Shown piece after piece: positions 5,170 through 14,369 of a DNA stretch of 64,000 bases. Numbering within the stretch: position 1 is the stretch's first letter; the number at the start of each line of letters is the position of its first letter. Source of the DNA: Actinomycetota bacterium (GTDB lineage Bacteria > Actinomycetota > Thermoleophilia > BMS3ABIN01). A program made the translations under genes and the position numbers. The notes beneath the pieces were generated by a model. That model did no database searches and was not told where the DNA came from. It worked only from the letters and a program-made list of their open reading frames with translations. The stretch is taken from contig JAMCPM010000006.1 in the NCBI GenBank assembly GCA_023382335.1, forward strand, positions 1-64,000, given 5' to 3'.

Positions 5170-7635
5170 CTACGGCTGAACGCTGTCGTGCGGTATCTGC
5201 GGGAAGTAATCCACGACCGTCGTCGGCCTGTAGGTACTGTCATCGATGCCGCCAGGAATGTAGTGGAACCACAAGAATCCGCCCGCCTTGCGTATCGCCT
5301 CTTCCAGGGGCGCCGTATCGGTTGTTTCCAGCGGGTTGAGCTGCCGGGAGATCTGGTCGGCCTCCACCGCCTGGTCTACTTCCTTCTTATCCAGATATAC
5401 ATGCGCCAGCATTCGCCAGGTCTTGTCGTTCTTGGGATTCTTCTCAAGCGCCTGCAGGAAGAGCTGTTCGGCGCCGTCCAGCTTGCCGAGGCGATACTGG
5501 GCGCGGGCCTGATACACGAGCGCGTCACCGCTCAGAGGATTGAACCTCTGCGCCGAGAGAGCCGCCTGCTCCTCGTTGACTGAATCTCCCTTGCGTTCAA
5601 AATCCATGACCTTGTCCATGCGGTTGCTAGCGAGCATCGGCGGGATGGTCACCGCCATCGCCAGGAGGGCGACGACGCCGACAGCCCCGTACCAGCCGAT
5701 GAGGTTGCGCGGGGACCAGCCGACGTCGGATCTGGTCGCGGATGCAGGCGGCGGATCGCCACCGTCACGTTCGGCCGCGCTGCGGGACAGCTGCCCGTAA
5801 CGCAGCATGGCCCCGGCGAACATGAAGAACGAGAGGAAGATGACCGGCATCTCCCAGTCCCAGTCTATCATCGCATGCACCAGCAGCATCAGGCTGGCGG
5901 CAAAGAAGGCGCCGAGGATCTCGCGCTGCCTTCCCTTTTTGAGGAAACGTATATCCCTGATAGAGCCGATCAAAAACACGGCGACGAATGCCGCCATCAG
6001 CCCGCCGCCGAGGATTCCCAGCTCGGAGATGTTCTCGAAGAACCAGGAGTGGCCGTCCTTGCTGATCATGTCGAAGGGCCGCCATTTATTCCAGCCGATG
6101 ACCCAGGTAGCCGCGCCGGTGCCGGTGAGAGGATGTTCCTTGAAGGTCTCGACCGCGGCCATCCATTCCTGCCAGCGCTCGGACTGCGATGAGCTCAGAC
6201 GCTCTTCCACCGAAGCGGTAGTCGTTGATTTCGTGCTGGCGGTGAAGGAGCTGATGCGGTTCTGCGTCCAGTTGACAGGGCCGCCGCGCCCGCCCACCGA
6301 TGTGTAACCCAGGAAGCCTCCGAAGATGACAACGGCCCCGGCGACTGCCATGGCGATGCCGATCCTGCGGCCGAGCTCCTGTGAGATCTTGATACGGCCT
6401 TCCAGCTTGATCAGGCCCCATTGCGTGGCCGCGGCCAGCACGAACATCAGGATCATCAGCAGGCCGAGCAGGTGGCCCTGACTGGTCCTGTCGGCGTCGG
6501 AAGGCTGCGTCGCCAGCATGGCCGGAAGCCATTTATAGCTGATCGCGACAACCACGCCCATCCAGAAGAACGCCATCGCCGTCTGCAATACCGCGCGCAG
6601 GCGGTTGACCGAAGTCAGCAGGTATACGCCGATGGCCGCCGCCAGCAGGGCGATGCCCGCGCGGGAGACCGTGAAGAAGATGACCACAAGAAAGAGGGAC
6701 AGCGCCGGCGCGTAGATATAACGGGTGATCGATCGCGAGCCCCGGTCGGCCAGGACCCTCAGGCCGATAACGAAGGCCATGCCCATGAAAACGGCCAGGG
6801 TGTTCCAGTAGGTGATCGGGTAGTTGAGGCGGTTCTGCCCGAAGGGATCGGGATCGTTGACGATGTCCGGGACCACCTTGCCCAGCAATGCCCGGATTGC
6901 CACGATCACGGCGATGCCGACGAAGAGATGCCCAAGCCACGACAGCCACTCGCGTTTCGATAAATAGATGTAAAACAACCCGAAGCCGGAAAGGTAGAGC
7001 AGGGCCCGCACGAACTCATTGAAACTGTCGGACGGATTATAAGACCACGCCACCGAGGCCAGGTTCCAGAGGGTGAAGGCGCCGAAGATGCCGACCTCCG
7101 CCCACCCCAGGCGGGGCATGCCTCCCCGCACCTGCAGGCTGAAAAGCAGCCCCAGAACGACCAGATAAAGAATCCAGAGTTCGCCATAGCTTCGTTGAGA
7201 AACGAAATAGCCGCCGGCGGAGAAGGCGTAATAAAGGATGACCAGCATGGCGGCTCCGAGGATGCCCAGCCGGGCGTAATCGGCGCGGCCGTACCCCTGG
7301 CCGGTCAGGCTGACGCTCAAGTTGCTGAAGAATCGTTCGGCGCGAACGGCGCCAGAGGCTGATCTCTTCTTCTTTGGCTCCTGAGTGGGAAGCTTGCGCT
7401 TGGCCTTTTTCGGCGCTGCCTTCGGGGCCGTTTTGGAGGCAGCCACGGCCCTCGCCGGCGGTTTGGCCGGCGCCTTGCGCTTTTTCTTCTTGGCGAAGAA
7501 GATCCCCGACGGCGCCACATCAGCCGCGCCGGCAAGCAGTAAAGTCTCGGGAGCCGGATTAGCTGGCGAGAGCCTGGCGATAAACTTGTTCGGTTTCTTC
7601 AGCAATTCTGTCCCAGTCATTCGCGATTTGCACAT
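5170..7635 (-). CDS. O-antigen ligase/polymerase-type membrane protein with basic N-terminal tail and C-terminal TPRs
   Basis: 821 aa, nearly twice the usual Wzy/WaaL size. Residues about 48-95 are a Lys/Ala/Pro-rich, strongly basic segment ahead of the first membrane helix. Residues about 120-670 hold a dozen or so predicted membrane helices with a large outer loop, the Wzy_C layout that polymerises or ligates lipid-linked glycans. After the last helix, residues about 690-770 form TPR-like repeats. The start is uncertain: ATG 7635 or 7620 would overlap the upstream gene by over 60 bases, and a GTG inside the overlap-free part (about residue 40) is an alternative. Confidence 0.75.
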   Translation of the reverse strand: MCKSRMTGTELLKKPNKFIARLSPANPAPETLLLAGAADVAPSGIFFAKKKKRKAPAKPPARAVAASKTAPKAAPKKAKRKLPTQEPKKKRSASGAVRAERFFSNLSVSLTGQGYGRADYARLGILGAAMLVILYYAFSAGGYFVSQRSYGELWILYLVVLGLLFSLQVRGGMPRLGWAEVGIFGAFTLWNLASVAWSYNPSDSFNEFVRALLYLSGFGLFYIYLSKREWLSWLGHLFVGIAVIVAIRALLGKVVPDIVNDPDPFGQNRLNYPITYWNTLAVFMGMAFVIGLRVLADRGSRSITRYIYAPALSLFLVVIFFTVSRAGIALLAAAIGVYLLTSVNRLRAVLQTAMAFFWMGVVVAISYKWLPAMLATQPSDADRTSQGHLLGLLMILMFVLAAATQWGLIKLEGRIKISQELGRRIGIAMAVAGAVVIFGGFLGYTSVGGRGGPVNWTQNRISSFTASTKSTTTASVEERLSSSQSERWQEWMAAVETFKEHPLTGTGAATWVIGWNKWRPFDMISKDGHSWFFENISELGILGGGLMAAFVAVFLIGSIRDIRFLKKGRQREILGAFFAASLMLLVHAMIDWDWEMPVIFLSFFMFAGAMLRYGQLSRSAAERDGGDPPPASATRSDVGWSPRNLIGWYGAVGVVALLAMAVTIPPMLASNRMDKVMDFERKGDSVNEEQAALSAQRFNPLSGDALVYQARAQYRLGKLDGAEQLFLQALEKNPKNDKTWRMLAHVYLDKKEVDQAVEADQISRQLNPLETTDTAPLEEAIRKAGGFLWFHYIPGGIDDSTYRPTTVVDYFPQIPHDSVQP

Positions 7636-8698
7636 GTTTGCGGCCGGCTTCGGCCTTTTCCCCCAGCTCTCCGAGATTACCCAGAGCCGATAAAAGTTTT
7701 TCCTTCAGGTCGGCCTGGTCGCCGGCGCGATACAGGGCGCCGTAATCGCCGCCCCCAAGGACCTCGCGCGACGGCCCGATGTCGCTGGCCAGCACCGGGA
7801 TTCCCAGCGCCAGCATCTCCAGGGCCACGATCGGCAGCCCCTCGAGCGTCGACGGCAGGACAAACAGCGCCGCGTTCGCCGACAGCTGGGCGAGCAACTC
7901 GCCCTCTACGTTGCCGGTAAAGATGATCTTTCCGGCCGCGGCCCCGCCGGCGCCGGCAGCTTCGGCCGCAGCCGCCTGCTGCTTGAGTTGCGCGACGTAT
8001 GCGTCGGTGTGGCTCGAACCCCCGGCGATCACCAGCGGCATCTCGACGCCGCTACGGATATAGGCTGCGATCAGATCGTGCGCGCCCTTCTCCGGGACCA
8101 ACCGGCCCAGGAACAAAATGTAGCGGCCCGGCTCGATGCCGTAATTCCCCAGCAGTTCCGTTGATTTCGGCCGTACCGCCGGAACCACGCCGTTGGGGAT
8201 ATAAACAGTCTCCCGGCCATAGCGCTCGCGGAAATAATCCTGCAGCTCTCTGGAAACGACGATGGTGCGATCGGGAAAGCGGGCTGAGGCCCTCTCTCCC
8301 GCTTTGAGTACCACGCGGGCGCCCCCGCCCCATTTGTCACGTTGCCAGTCAAGCGCATGCACCGTGGCCACCGATTTCCTTCCCCATAATCCGGGGGCGA
8401 AGCTGAAGAGCGACGGTCCGATACCATGATAATGCATTATGTCAAAATCTCCCCTAAGGGCCGCAAGCGACGCCGCCGCCGTGTGCACAAAGGCGTCCAG
8501 CCCCTTGCTGTCGATCGTCGGCGCGCTGCGCAGGTAGACACCCCGGTAGCTTCCACGCCTCTCCGTATACCAGCCGCGCACGAAGATGGTTACCTCGTGC
8601 CCGCGCGAGGCCAGGCGCGGATACAGCTCCTCGCAATGGCGCTCGATGCCGCCGAAACGGGCCGGGATTCCCTTGGTCCCGATCACGGCGATCCTCAT
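7559..8698 (-). CDS. Glycosyltransferase family 4
   Basis: 379 aa. GT-B fold enzyme moving a sugar from a nucleotide donor to a lipid-linked glycan on the inner membrane face. The N-terminus IAVIGTKGIPARFGGIERH is typical of a GT4 subgroup that includes rhamnosyltransferase-like proteins. The C-terminal half has FLGRLVPEKGAHDLI and the E-x7-E region PSTLEGLPIVALE. The start is ATG 8698, preceded by GGGGGAG at six bases; an ATG seven codons earlier lacks a site. It is separated by 27 bases from the preceding radical-SAM gene in the same operon. Confidence 0.88.
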   Translation of the reverse strand: MRIAVIGTKGIPARFGGIERHCEELYPRLASRGHEVTIFVRGWYTERRGSYRGVYLRSAPTIDSKGLDAFVHTAAASLAALRGDFDIMHYHGIGPSLFSFAPGLWGRKSVATVHALDWQRDKWGGGARVVLKAGERASARFPDRTIVVSRELQDYFRERYGRETVYIPNGVVPAVRPKSTELLGNYGIEPGRYILFLGRLVPEKGAHDLIAAYIRSGVEMPLVIAGGSSHTDAYVAQLKQQAAAAEAAGAGGAAAGKIIFTGNVEGELLAQLSANAALFVLPSTLEGLPIVALEMLALGIPVLASDIGPSREVLGGGDYGALYRAGDQADLKEKLLSALGNLGELGEKAEAGRKHVQIANDWDRIAEETEQVYRQALAS

Positions 8699-8725
8699 TG
8701 GCTCTCCCCCACCCGGCATTGCCCG

Positions 8726-9691
8726 TCAGAGCACCTTTTTGCCCAGATGCGCCCTGGCTTTGCCGGCAGCCACCCATCCGGCGACCTTGACTGGATTCCG
8801 CTTGATCGCTGTTCTGGCGGTGCATACCATCCAGCAGCCCATCTGGCAACCGGCGACGCTCGCCCTTGCCTTGACTGCCGTTTCGGAATTCCAGATCTCC
8901 TCGAAGGTGGCTTCGTGCAGATTGCCCAGGGGGAAGTCCATAACGTTACATGGGTAAATGGTACCAGCGGGGCTCATGAAAAAGAAGTCATCGGCTGCCT
9001 GGCAGGAAAGCTGCCTGCCGCCCCCGGTGGCGTAGCGGTAGAGCCCCTGGTTGAAAAAAGCCCGGACCCAGCGCTTGGGCTTAAAGGTCATCAGCTCGCT
9101 GGCGGCGACCTTGTCGAGCTGTTCATGGATGTCCTCAGCGGCCGCAGGCCTGACGCCAGAGCCCTGGAAGTAGTGCTCGGAGCCTTGCGCCACAGCGGAT
9201 GTGAACTGCACGCCGAGCCTGCGCGAGAGCTCATACACAGCGGCGTAATCCTTGACGTTCTCATCGAATATCGTGAAGGCGATACGGATGTTCTCGATGC
9301 CGTCCTGCTTGATGCCGTCGATGATGGCGACGGCGCGATCGAATGCCCCATCGACGCCCCGGACCCGGTCGTGGGTCTTGCCTATGCCGTCGATCGAGAC
9401 CGCCACGCCGATCCCGGGACTGACCTTGCGGATCTCGGCAAGCGTCTCGCGCAGCCGCTTCTCGGGGATGAGGGCATTGGTGGAGATGATGATCTGCGCC
9501 TGCGGGCTCGCCTTGACCACGGCTGCCACCAGCTCCGGCAGATCCTTGCGCAGGAAAGGTTCGCCGCCGCTGATGTTGACGTAGCGCAACGAATCGGGCA
9601 GCTTGTCAAGCAAGCCGATGTCGAGATCCTCTTTGTCTCCATTCTGCCAGATATTGCACATCAGGCAGCGGGCGTTGCAGCGATATGTCAC
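8726..9691 (-). CDS. Radical SAM protein with SPASM-like C-terminus
   Basis: 321 aa from a GTG at 9691. CNARCLMC (Cys 5, 9, 12) is the 4Fe-4S/SAM motif and ISGGEPFLR follows. Near the C-terminus, AGTIYPCNVMDFPLGNL and a Cys cluster (CQMGCWMVC) resemble SPASM auxiliary-cluster ligands. Substrate unknown. The start is odd: the frame extends back to about 9751 and encodes plausible family residues ahead of the Cys motif, but no ATG/GTG/TTG lies there. AGAGGA sits six bases before an ATC at 9721, so an ATC start is possible. Confidence 0.85.
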   Translation of the reverse strand: MTYRCNARCLMCNIWQNGDKEDLDIGLLDKLPDSLRYVNISGGEPFLRKDLPELVAAVVKASPQAQIIISTNALIPEKRLRETLAEIRKVSPGIGVAVSIDGIGKTHDRVRGVDGAFDRAVAIIDGIKQDGIENIRIAFTIFDENVKDYAAVYELSRRLGVQFTSAVAQGSEHYFQGSGVRPAAAEDIHEQLDKVAASELMTFKPKRWVRAFFNQGLYRYATGGGRQLSCQAADDFFFMSPAGTIYPCNVMDFPLGNLHEATFEEIWNSETAVKARASVAGCQMGCWMVCTARTAIKRNPVKVAGWVAAGKARAHLGKKVL

Positions 9692-9722
9692 TGCGATGAC
9701 TGCGTCGAAAGGAAGGCTGATC

Positions 9723-10958
9723 TTAGGTCCTCTTAACTTCCTGGTAGGTTTTCAGGATCTTTTTGTAGTGGGTCGGCGGCGAATATTCCGTCTCCGCCAG
9801 CCGGCGCGCGTTGGCGCCCATCTCGCGGACGAGTTCGGGCTCTTCCCAGAGGCGCGCGATGGCCTGGCTCAAGTCCCCGGCGTTGCCGGCCTCTGCCAGC
9901 AGGCCGGTTTCCCCTTCCCTTACCATCTCGGGAATGCCGCCGATGCGGCTGGCGACAGCAGGCTTGCCGCAGGCGAAAGCCTCCAGCACGGACATGGGCG
10001 CGTTCTCATACCATTCCGAAGGCGTGCAGATAAAACGCGCATTCTGAACCAGCCGCCGCACTTCTTTTTCCGATTTGAATCCGGTGAATTCGATATTGTC
10101 GGCGCCGAGCTCACGAGCCAGCTGGCGCGCGCTGGTCTCGAGCATGCCCGATCCCACGATCTTGAGCGGGATATGCCGAAGCCTGGACATCGCCCGCACC
10201 AGAGTCCCCACGCCCTTCTCATGCGAGAGCCTGCCGGAGAAGAGTATGTATTCTCCGCCATCGCCGTCGACGCCGGGCGCCCAGCGCTCGGGGTCGACGA
10301 AATTGGGGATGACGGCGACCCGCCGATCCGGAATGCCGCGGCTGAGCAGTTTCTCGGCCACGAACCGGCTGGGTGCGATGAAACGGTCGACTCTGCTGGT
10401 ATAAGCCCGGGTGGCGTCATGGTAGAACATCTCCACGGCGCAGAGAGCGCTGGCGGCACGCGAACCGTGCACGCAGCGCCCGGTGATGCAACTCGAATAA
10501 TGCATCGGCCGGCATTTCTCGCAGACCTTGCCGTTGTTATAGAACCGCAGCGCCGGGCACATCAGCTTGTAATCGTGGATGGTTATGACCGTGCCGACCC
10601 CACGGTCCGCCAGCGGTTTTAATATCGAGGGTGAAAGGTGGTGATAAATATTGTGCATGTGGGCGACGTCGGGTGTCGACATGTCGGCCAGGATGCCGAC
10701 CCTGCCGGCTGCCTCGTGCGAGCTGAGGATGCGCTTGGCGGTGCCGACGCGCTTCCACAGTGGCATCCGGTAGGGATCCGAAAGCTCCACCGGCGATACG
10801 AACAGAGCGGAATAACGGCTGGGTTCGTTGGCCGGATCTTCCATGGCAAATGGAATGATCTCATGCCCGCGCTCGGTGAGCATGCGCGAAAGCTCGAAGA
10901 CGTAGCGCTCGCTGCCGCCGCGCACACGCCAGAATTTGTTGACCTGCATGATCTTCAT
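9723..10958 (-). CDS. Glycosyltransferase family 4
   Basis: 411 aa. GT-B enzyme with the GGSERYVFELSRML acceptor-side motif after a short first strand, VITIHDYKLMCPA in the middle, and FSGRLSHEKGVGTLV plus the APMSVLEAFACGKP nucleotide-binding region. The central Cys-rich insert (CEKC...CITGRC) is common in this GT4 subgroup. The start is ATG 10958, which shares ATGA with the stop of the upstream gene; an ATG 14 codons earlier would overlap more and is less likely. It is part of a translationally coupled run. Confidence 0.9.
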   Translation of the reverse strand: MKIMQVNKFWRVRGGSERYVFELSRMLTERGHEIIPFAMEDPANEPSRYSALFVSPVELSDPYRMPLWKRVGTAKRILSSHEAAGRVGILADMSTPDVAHMHNIYHHLSPSILKPLADRGVGTVITIHDYKLMCPALRFYNNGKVCEKCRPMHYSSCITGRCVHGSRAASALCAVEMFYHDATRAYTSRVDRFIAPSRFVAEKLLSRGIPDRRVAVIPNFVDPERWAPGVDGDGGEYILFSGRLSHEKGVGTLVRAMSRLRHIPLKIVGSGMLETSARQLARELGADNIEFTGFKSEKEVRRLVQNARFICTPSEWYENAPMSVLEAFACGKPAVASRIGGIPEMVREGETGLLAEAGNAGDLSQAIARLWEEPELVREMGANARRLAETEYSPPTHYKKILKTYQEVKRT

Positions 10959-12103
10959 GAGCTGTATACCGCCATTGTCCTGGCTGCTATCGTCTTCCAT
11001 GAATAACGTTCCTCTACCGCCGTCCAGCCCTCGGCCAGCTGCCGCCTGACCGCTTCGTCGCCGGCAAGCCGGCTCATGGCAGCGGCCAGCGCTTCGTCGT
11101 CTTCGGGCGGCACCAGCAACCCGGTGACGCCATCCTCGACGACATCGGTCAAGCCTCCCACTGCAGAAGCCACAACCGGCAGGCCCAGTCCCATCGCCAG
11201 ATGCACGATGCCGCTGGTGGAAGACTCCCGATAGGGCAGGACCACGGCGTCGCCGGCCCGGAAATAAACCTGCACGGACTCCACCGGTATATGCCCGGGG
11301 AAGAACTTCACCCGCTCGCCGATGTCGAGCTCGGCGATCAGCTCCCGGTACTCCTCGAGCGAGCCGCCGCCGGCGTCGCCGGCGATGATGAGGCCGGGGC
11401 CTTCCGTGCGGGCCAGCGCCCGCAGCGCCACATCAAGTCCCTTGTGCGCATCGATGCGCCCGAAGAACAGGAACCAGAAGCGTTCGGGGTCCAGCTCCAG
11501 CTGCTCCCGGGCGGCCTCTTTGGTCAGGCCGGGATCGGTCGCGAAGAAACCATAGTTTCCATGCGGAATGACCGCCATCTTCTCGCGGGGAACAAAGAGC
11601 TGCTCGGCAAGAAATCTCTCTCCCTGCGAGGAGTGCACGATCACCCGGTCGAAGGCGCGGTAGAAAATCTGAAAAAGAGCTTTATGATAAAAACGCACGT
11701 GATGGGGAAGCCAATCGTGGGCGGTGTATATGATCCTGGTGCCTTTCCTCTTCTGTAATTTTAGCAGCACCAGCTCCAACACCGGAAACTTGAGGAAAGA
11801 CTGGTAGTGGACGACATCGGGGAGCCGGCGGCGGTATAGCCGCCAGAAGCGGATTATATCCACCGGATAGTAGCGGCTGCGGTGAAACAGCTTGATCACC
11901 GGGAAGCCGGCCGCCATGAAATCGAGCTCGTAATTGTAATTCGTGATCAGGCATACGTCGGCGCCGCTCTGGTGCAGGGCCCGCGCCAGGCAGTAGCTGT
12001 AATGGGTCAGGCCGCTGTTGCCGGTGAAGACGGTGATCCATATTTTGGGCGCGCGCTTCAGATCTTTTTTGGGTTCCTCATTTTTCCTGTGGCCGCGTTT
12101 CAT
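10955..12103 (-). CDS. Glycosyltransferase family 4
   Basis: 382 aa. The N-terminal 20 residues are basic. TVFTGNSGLTHYSYCLARAL is the acceptor-side opening; FFGRIDAHKGLDVALRAL and YRESSTSGIVHLAMGLGLP mark the donor-binding domain. It probably acts at the inner membrane face on the same glycan as its neighbours. The ATG start shares ATGA with the upstream gene's stop and the stop shares ATGA with the downstream start, so all three are likely co-translated. Confidence 0.9.
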   Translation of the reverse strand: MKRGHRKNEEPKKDLKRAPKIWITVFTGNSGLTHYSYCLARALHQSGADVCLITNYNYELDFMAAGFPVIKLFHRSRYYPVDIIRFWRLYRRRLPDVVHYQSFLKFPVLELVLLKLQKRKGTRIIYTAHDWLPHHVRFYHKALFQIFYRAFDRVIVHSSQGERFLAEQLFVPREKMAVIPHGNYGFFATDPGLTKEAAREQLELDPERFWFLFFGRIDAHKGLDVALRALARTEGPGLIIAGDAGGGSLEEYRELIAELDIGERVKFFPGHIPVESVQVYFRAGDAVVLPYRESSTSGIVHLAMGLGLPVVASAVGGLTDVVEDGVTGLLVPPEDDEALAAAMSRLAGDEAVRRQLAEGWTAVEERYSWKTIAARTMAVYSS

Positions 12104-13320
12104 CCCTTTCCTCCGGCTTCGTTTTTGCCGGCGGCTTCGGCGAGCGCCGCCTCGAACTTCCTCGCCAGGACCGGCCAGTCATATTTTTCCCGGGCCAGCG
12201 CCAGCGCGTTTTCCCGCAGCCGGTGATAGAGTCCGGCGTCTTCGCGCAGGCGGATCACCGCGGCCGCGAATTCCCCGGGCGTGTCGGCGATAAGCAGATG
12301 ACGGCCGTCCTCGACCTCCAGTCCCTCGGCGCCCTTCGTCGTCGACACCACCGGCGTGCCGGCGGCAAAGGATTCCAGGATCTTCAGCCGCGAGCCGCCA
12401 CCTACCAGCAGCGGCACGACCTGGATCGAGCTTTGCCTGTAATAGGGCCGGACGTCGTCGACAAACCCCGTCACTCTCACCGTGGCGCCGTCATCGAGGT
12501 CCAGCACGCGCCGGACCGGATCGCTGCCGATGACGGTCAGCGTCGTGTCCTGATATTTCTCCCGCACCGACGGCAATACCTTCCCGACAAACCACTCGAC
12601 CGCCTCGATATTGGCCGGATAGCTCAGCAGGCCGACAAACATGAGCGCTCCGCAGGGCTCTCCGTGGACCGCGGCCGTTTCGGCATAATCGGCGCTGCCG
12701 ACGCCGTTTTCAACCACGCTGGCCCTTACCCCAGGCACGATCCGGGAAATGGTGTCAGCGTCCTTACGGGTGACGGCGATAACCCCCTGCATCCGGCGCA
12801 TCAGCTTGCGCTCGTAGCGCCCGACCAGCTTCGCCGAGAGCTGCTTTGTCCATCGCCCCGGCAGCTTCTGCCGGCGGGCCATGGACATCATCAGCTCGGA
12901 CTCGATGTTGTGCTCCTGCAGTACCTTGGGAAAATCGAGCCCGAGGATATAGCGGGCCATGAACAGATGCTCGGCTATCACCACGTCAAAATGTTGCCGT
13001 GACCGCAGGGCGGCAAGCTCCCTGAAGATGACGTCCTCCCAGGAGAGCATGAACTCGGCAGGAATGCCGCGCACCAGCAGTTTGGTATAGGCGGCGACCT
13101 TCTGCTCGTGCGTGCGCATCGGTTTGAGCGCCACTGTCATCCCGAAGCCGGCATCGCCGAGGCCCGTTTCCTGCTCCGGGCTCGGGCTCATGCGGCTGAG
13201 GCAGAAGAAATGGACCTCGTGTCCGTTCCGTGCCAACTCACGGTAGAGGTTGAAAATTCGCACCCGCAGACCGTCGGCGGCCGGAAAAGGTATCAGGGGA
13301 ACGCATGCCAGTATTTTCAT
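12100..13320 (-). CDS. Glycosyltransferase family 4
   Basis: 406 aa. Begins MKILACVPLIPFPAADGLR, a start shared with GT4 proteins of the sugar-transferase/PEP-CTERM-associated type. LQEHNIESELM and VPLLVGGGSRLKILESFAAG are the conserved central and donor-site blocks (E-x7-E replaced by the GSRLKILESF variant normal in this subgroup). Four-base overlaps at both ends tie it to the neighbouring glycosyltransferases. Confidence 0.9.
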   Translation of the reverse strand: MKILACVPLIPFPAADGLRVRIFNLYRELARNGHEVHFFCLSRMSPSPEQETGLGDAGFGMTVALKPMRTHEQKVAAYTKLLVRGIPAEFMLSWEDVIFRELAALRSRQHFDVVIAEHLFMARYILGLDFPKVLQEHNIESELMMSMARRQKLPGRWTKQLSAKLVGRYERKLMRRMQGVIAVTRKDADTISRIVPGVRASVVENGVGSADYAETAAVHGEPCGALMFVGLLSYPANIEAVEWFVGKVLPSVREKYQDTTLTVIGSDPVRRVLDLDDGATVRVTGFVDDVRPYYRQSSIQVVPLLVGGGSRLKILESFAAGTPVVSTTKGAEGLEVEDGRHLLIADTPGEFAAAVIRLREDAGLYHRLRENALALAREKYDWPVLARKFEAALAEAAGKNEAGGKG

Positions 13321-14369
13321 ATGTCGCGCTCTTCGGTCGTCATTGCCGCCGATCCGTTTTTGCCGCCGGCCAGCCAGCCGTACCGGCAGCGGCCGAAACG
13401 CCCTGCCAGGAAATCAGCGAAGCCCAGCCCGATAGCGGCGACGAAAGGCCCGGCTTTCAGCCGGTGGGCTCTGAGCATGATATAGCTTTCATGGATGATG
13501 AAGTACCAGAGCAGCTGCCGTCCCTGACGGGATGCAAGCCAGCGGCGCCGCCGGCCGGCGCCCTGCGGAACGGGCCGGCCGGCGCCCAGGTGCATGCTAT
13601 AGACCAGCAGCAGATTCCTGGTCCAGTAATAATAATACAGCGGACTGTAGGCTCCACCCATCGACCGGGAGACCCGGTGCCTGATGACGGACGACGGCTC
13701 ATAGAAGCATGAATAACCGGCCCGGCGCGCCCGCAGGCAAAAATCGAGTTCCTCGCCGTACATGAAAAGCCGTTCGTCAAGCAGCCCCAGCTCGCGGAAG
13801 CGCCCGGCCGGCGCCAGCAGCAGGCAGCCGGTGATGTAATCGACCAGCATGGGACGGTCGAAGGCGGCCGAGTCGGGCAGGCCCTGTCCCCGGTGGGTGG
13901 TGACCCCGTTACGGCGGTTGATCTCGCCGCCGGCGAACCAGATGACATCTCCGGGCCCGTCATAAAAGATCTTGCCGCCGACCGCGGCAACCCGCTGGCC
14001 GGTTTCGGCTCGCGCGACCAAAGGTTCGAGAAAACCAGGCTCGACGACGGTGTCGTTGTTGAGCAGGCAGACATGGTCGGCGCCCGCCGACAGCGCCTTG
14101 CGGATACCCAGATTGCAGCCGCCGGCAAAGCCGAGGTTCTCATCGGAGCGGATGTGCGTATGCTCAGGAAATTCCTGCGCCAGCCTGCCGCCGGACCCGT
14201 CGATCGAACCGTTATCGATCAGCACGGCCTTGAGGTCGGGCCAGGTGGCCGCCGCCAGGCTGCGCAGACAGTCAGCGGTGTCGGCGTACGAGTTGTAGAC
14301 GACGATGACGACCCAGACAGAGGCTCCCCCGGTCATGGCATCTTCACCAGCTGCATGTTTGGCGCTCAC
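13317..14369 (-). CDS. Glycosyltransferase family 2, rhamnosyltransferase-like
   Basis: 350 aa. GT-A fold with VVIVVYNSY at the start, the donor motif LLNNDTVVEP (metal-binding Asp), YITGCLLLAP and MYGEELDFCLRARRAGY, all typical of the GT2 group that includes rhamnosyltransferases. The start is taken as GTG 14369, which overlaps the flippase stop (GTGA) and has AGGAA seven bases upstream; ATG 14336, 11 codons later, is the alternative. The donor could be the dTDP-rhamnose made by the rml operon (inference). Confidence 0.85.
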   Translation of the reverse strand: MSAKHAAGEDAMTGGASVWVVIVVYNSYADTADCLRSLAAATWPDLKAVLIDNGSIDGSGGRLAQEFPEHTHIRSDENLGFAGGCNLGIRKALSAGADHVCLLNNDTVVEPGFLEPLVARAETGQRVAAVGGKIFYDGPGDVIWFAGGEINRRNGVTTHRGQGLPDSAAFDRPMLVDYITGCLLLAPAGRFRELGLLDERLFMYGEELDFCLRARRAGYSCFYEPSSVIRHRVSRSMGGAYSPLYYYYWTRNLLLVYSMHLGAGRPVPQGAGRRRRWLASRQGRQLLWYFIIHESYIMLRAHRLKAGPFVAAIGLGFADFLAGRFGRCRYGWLAGGKNGSAAMTTEERDI

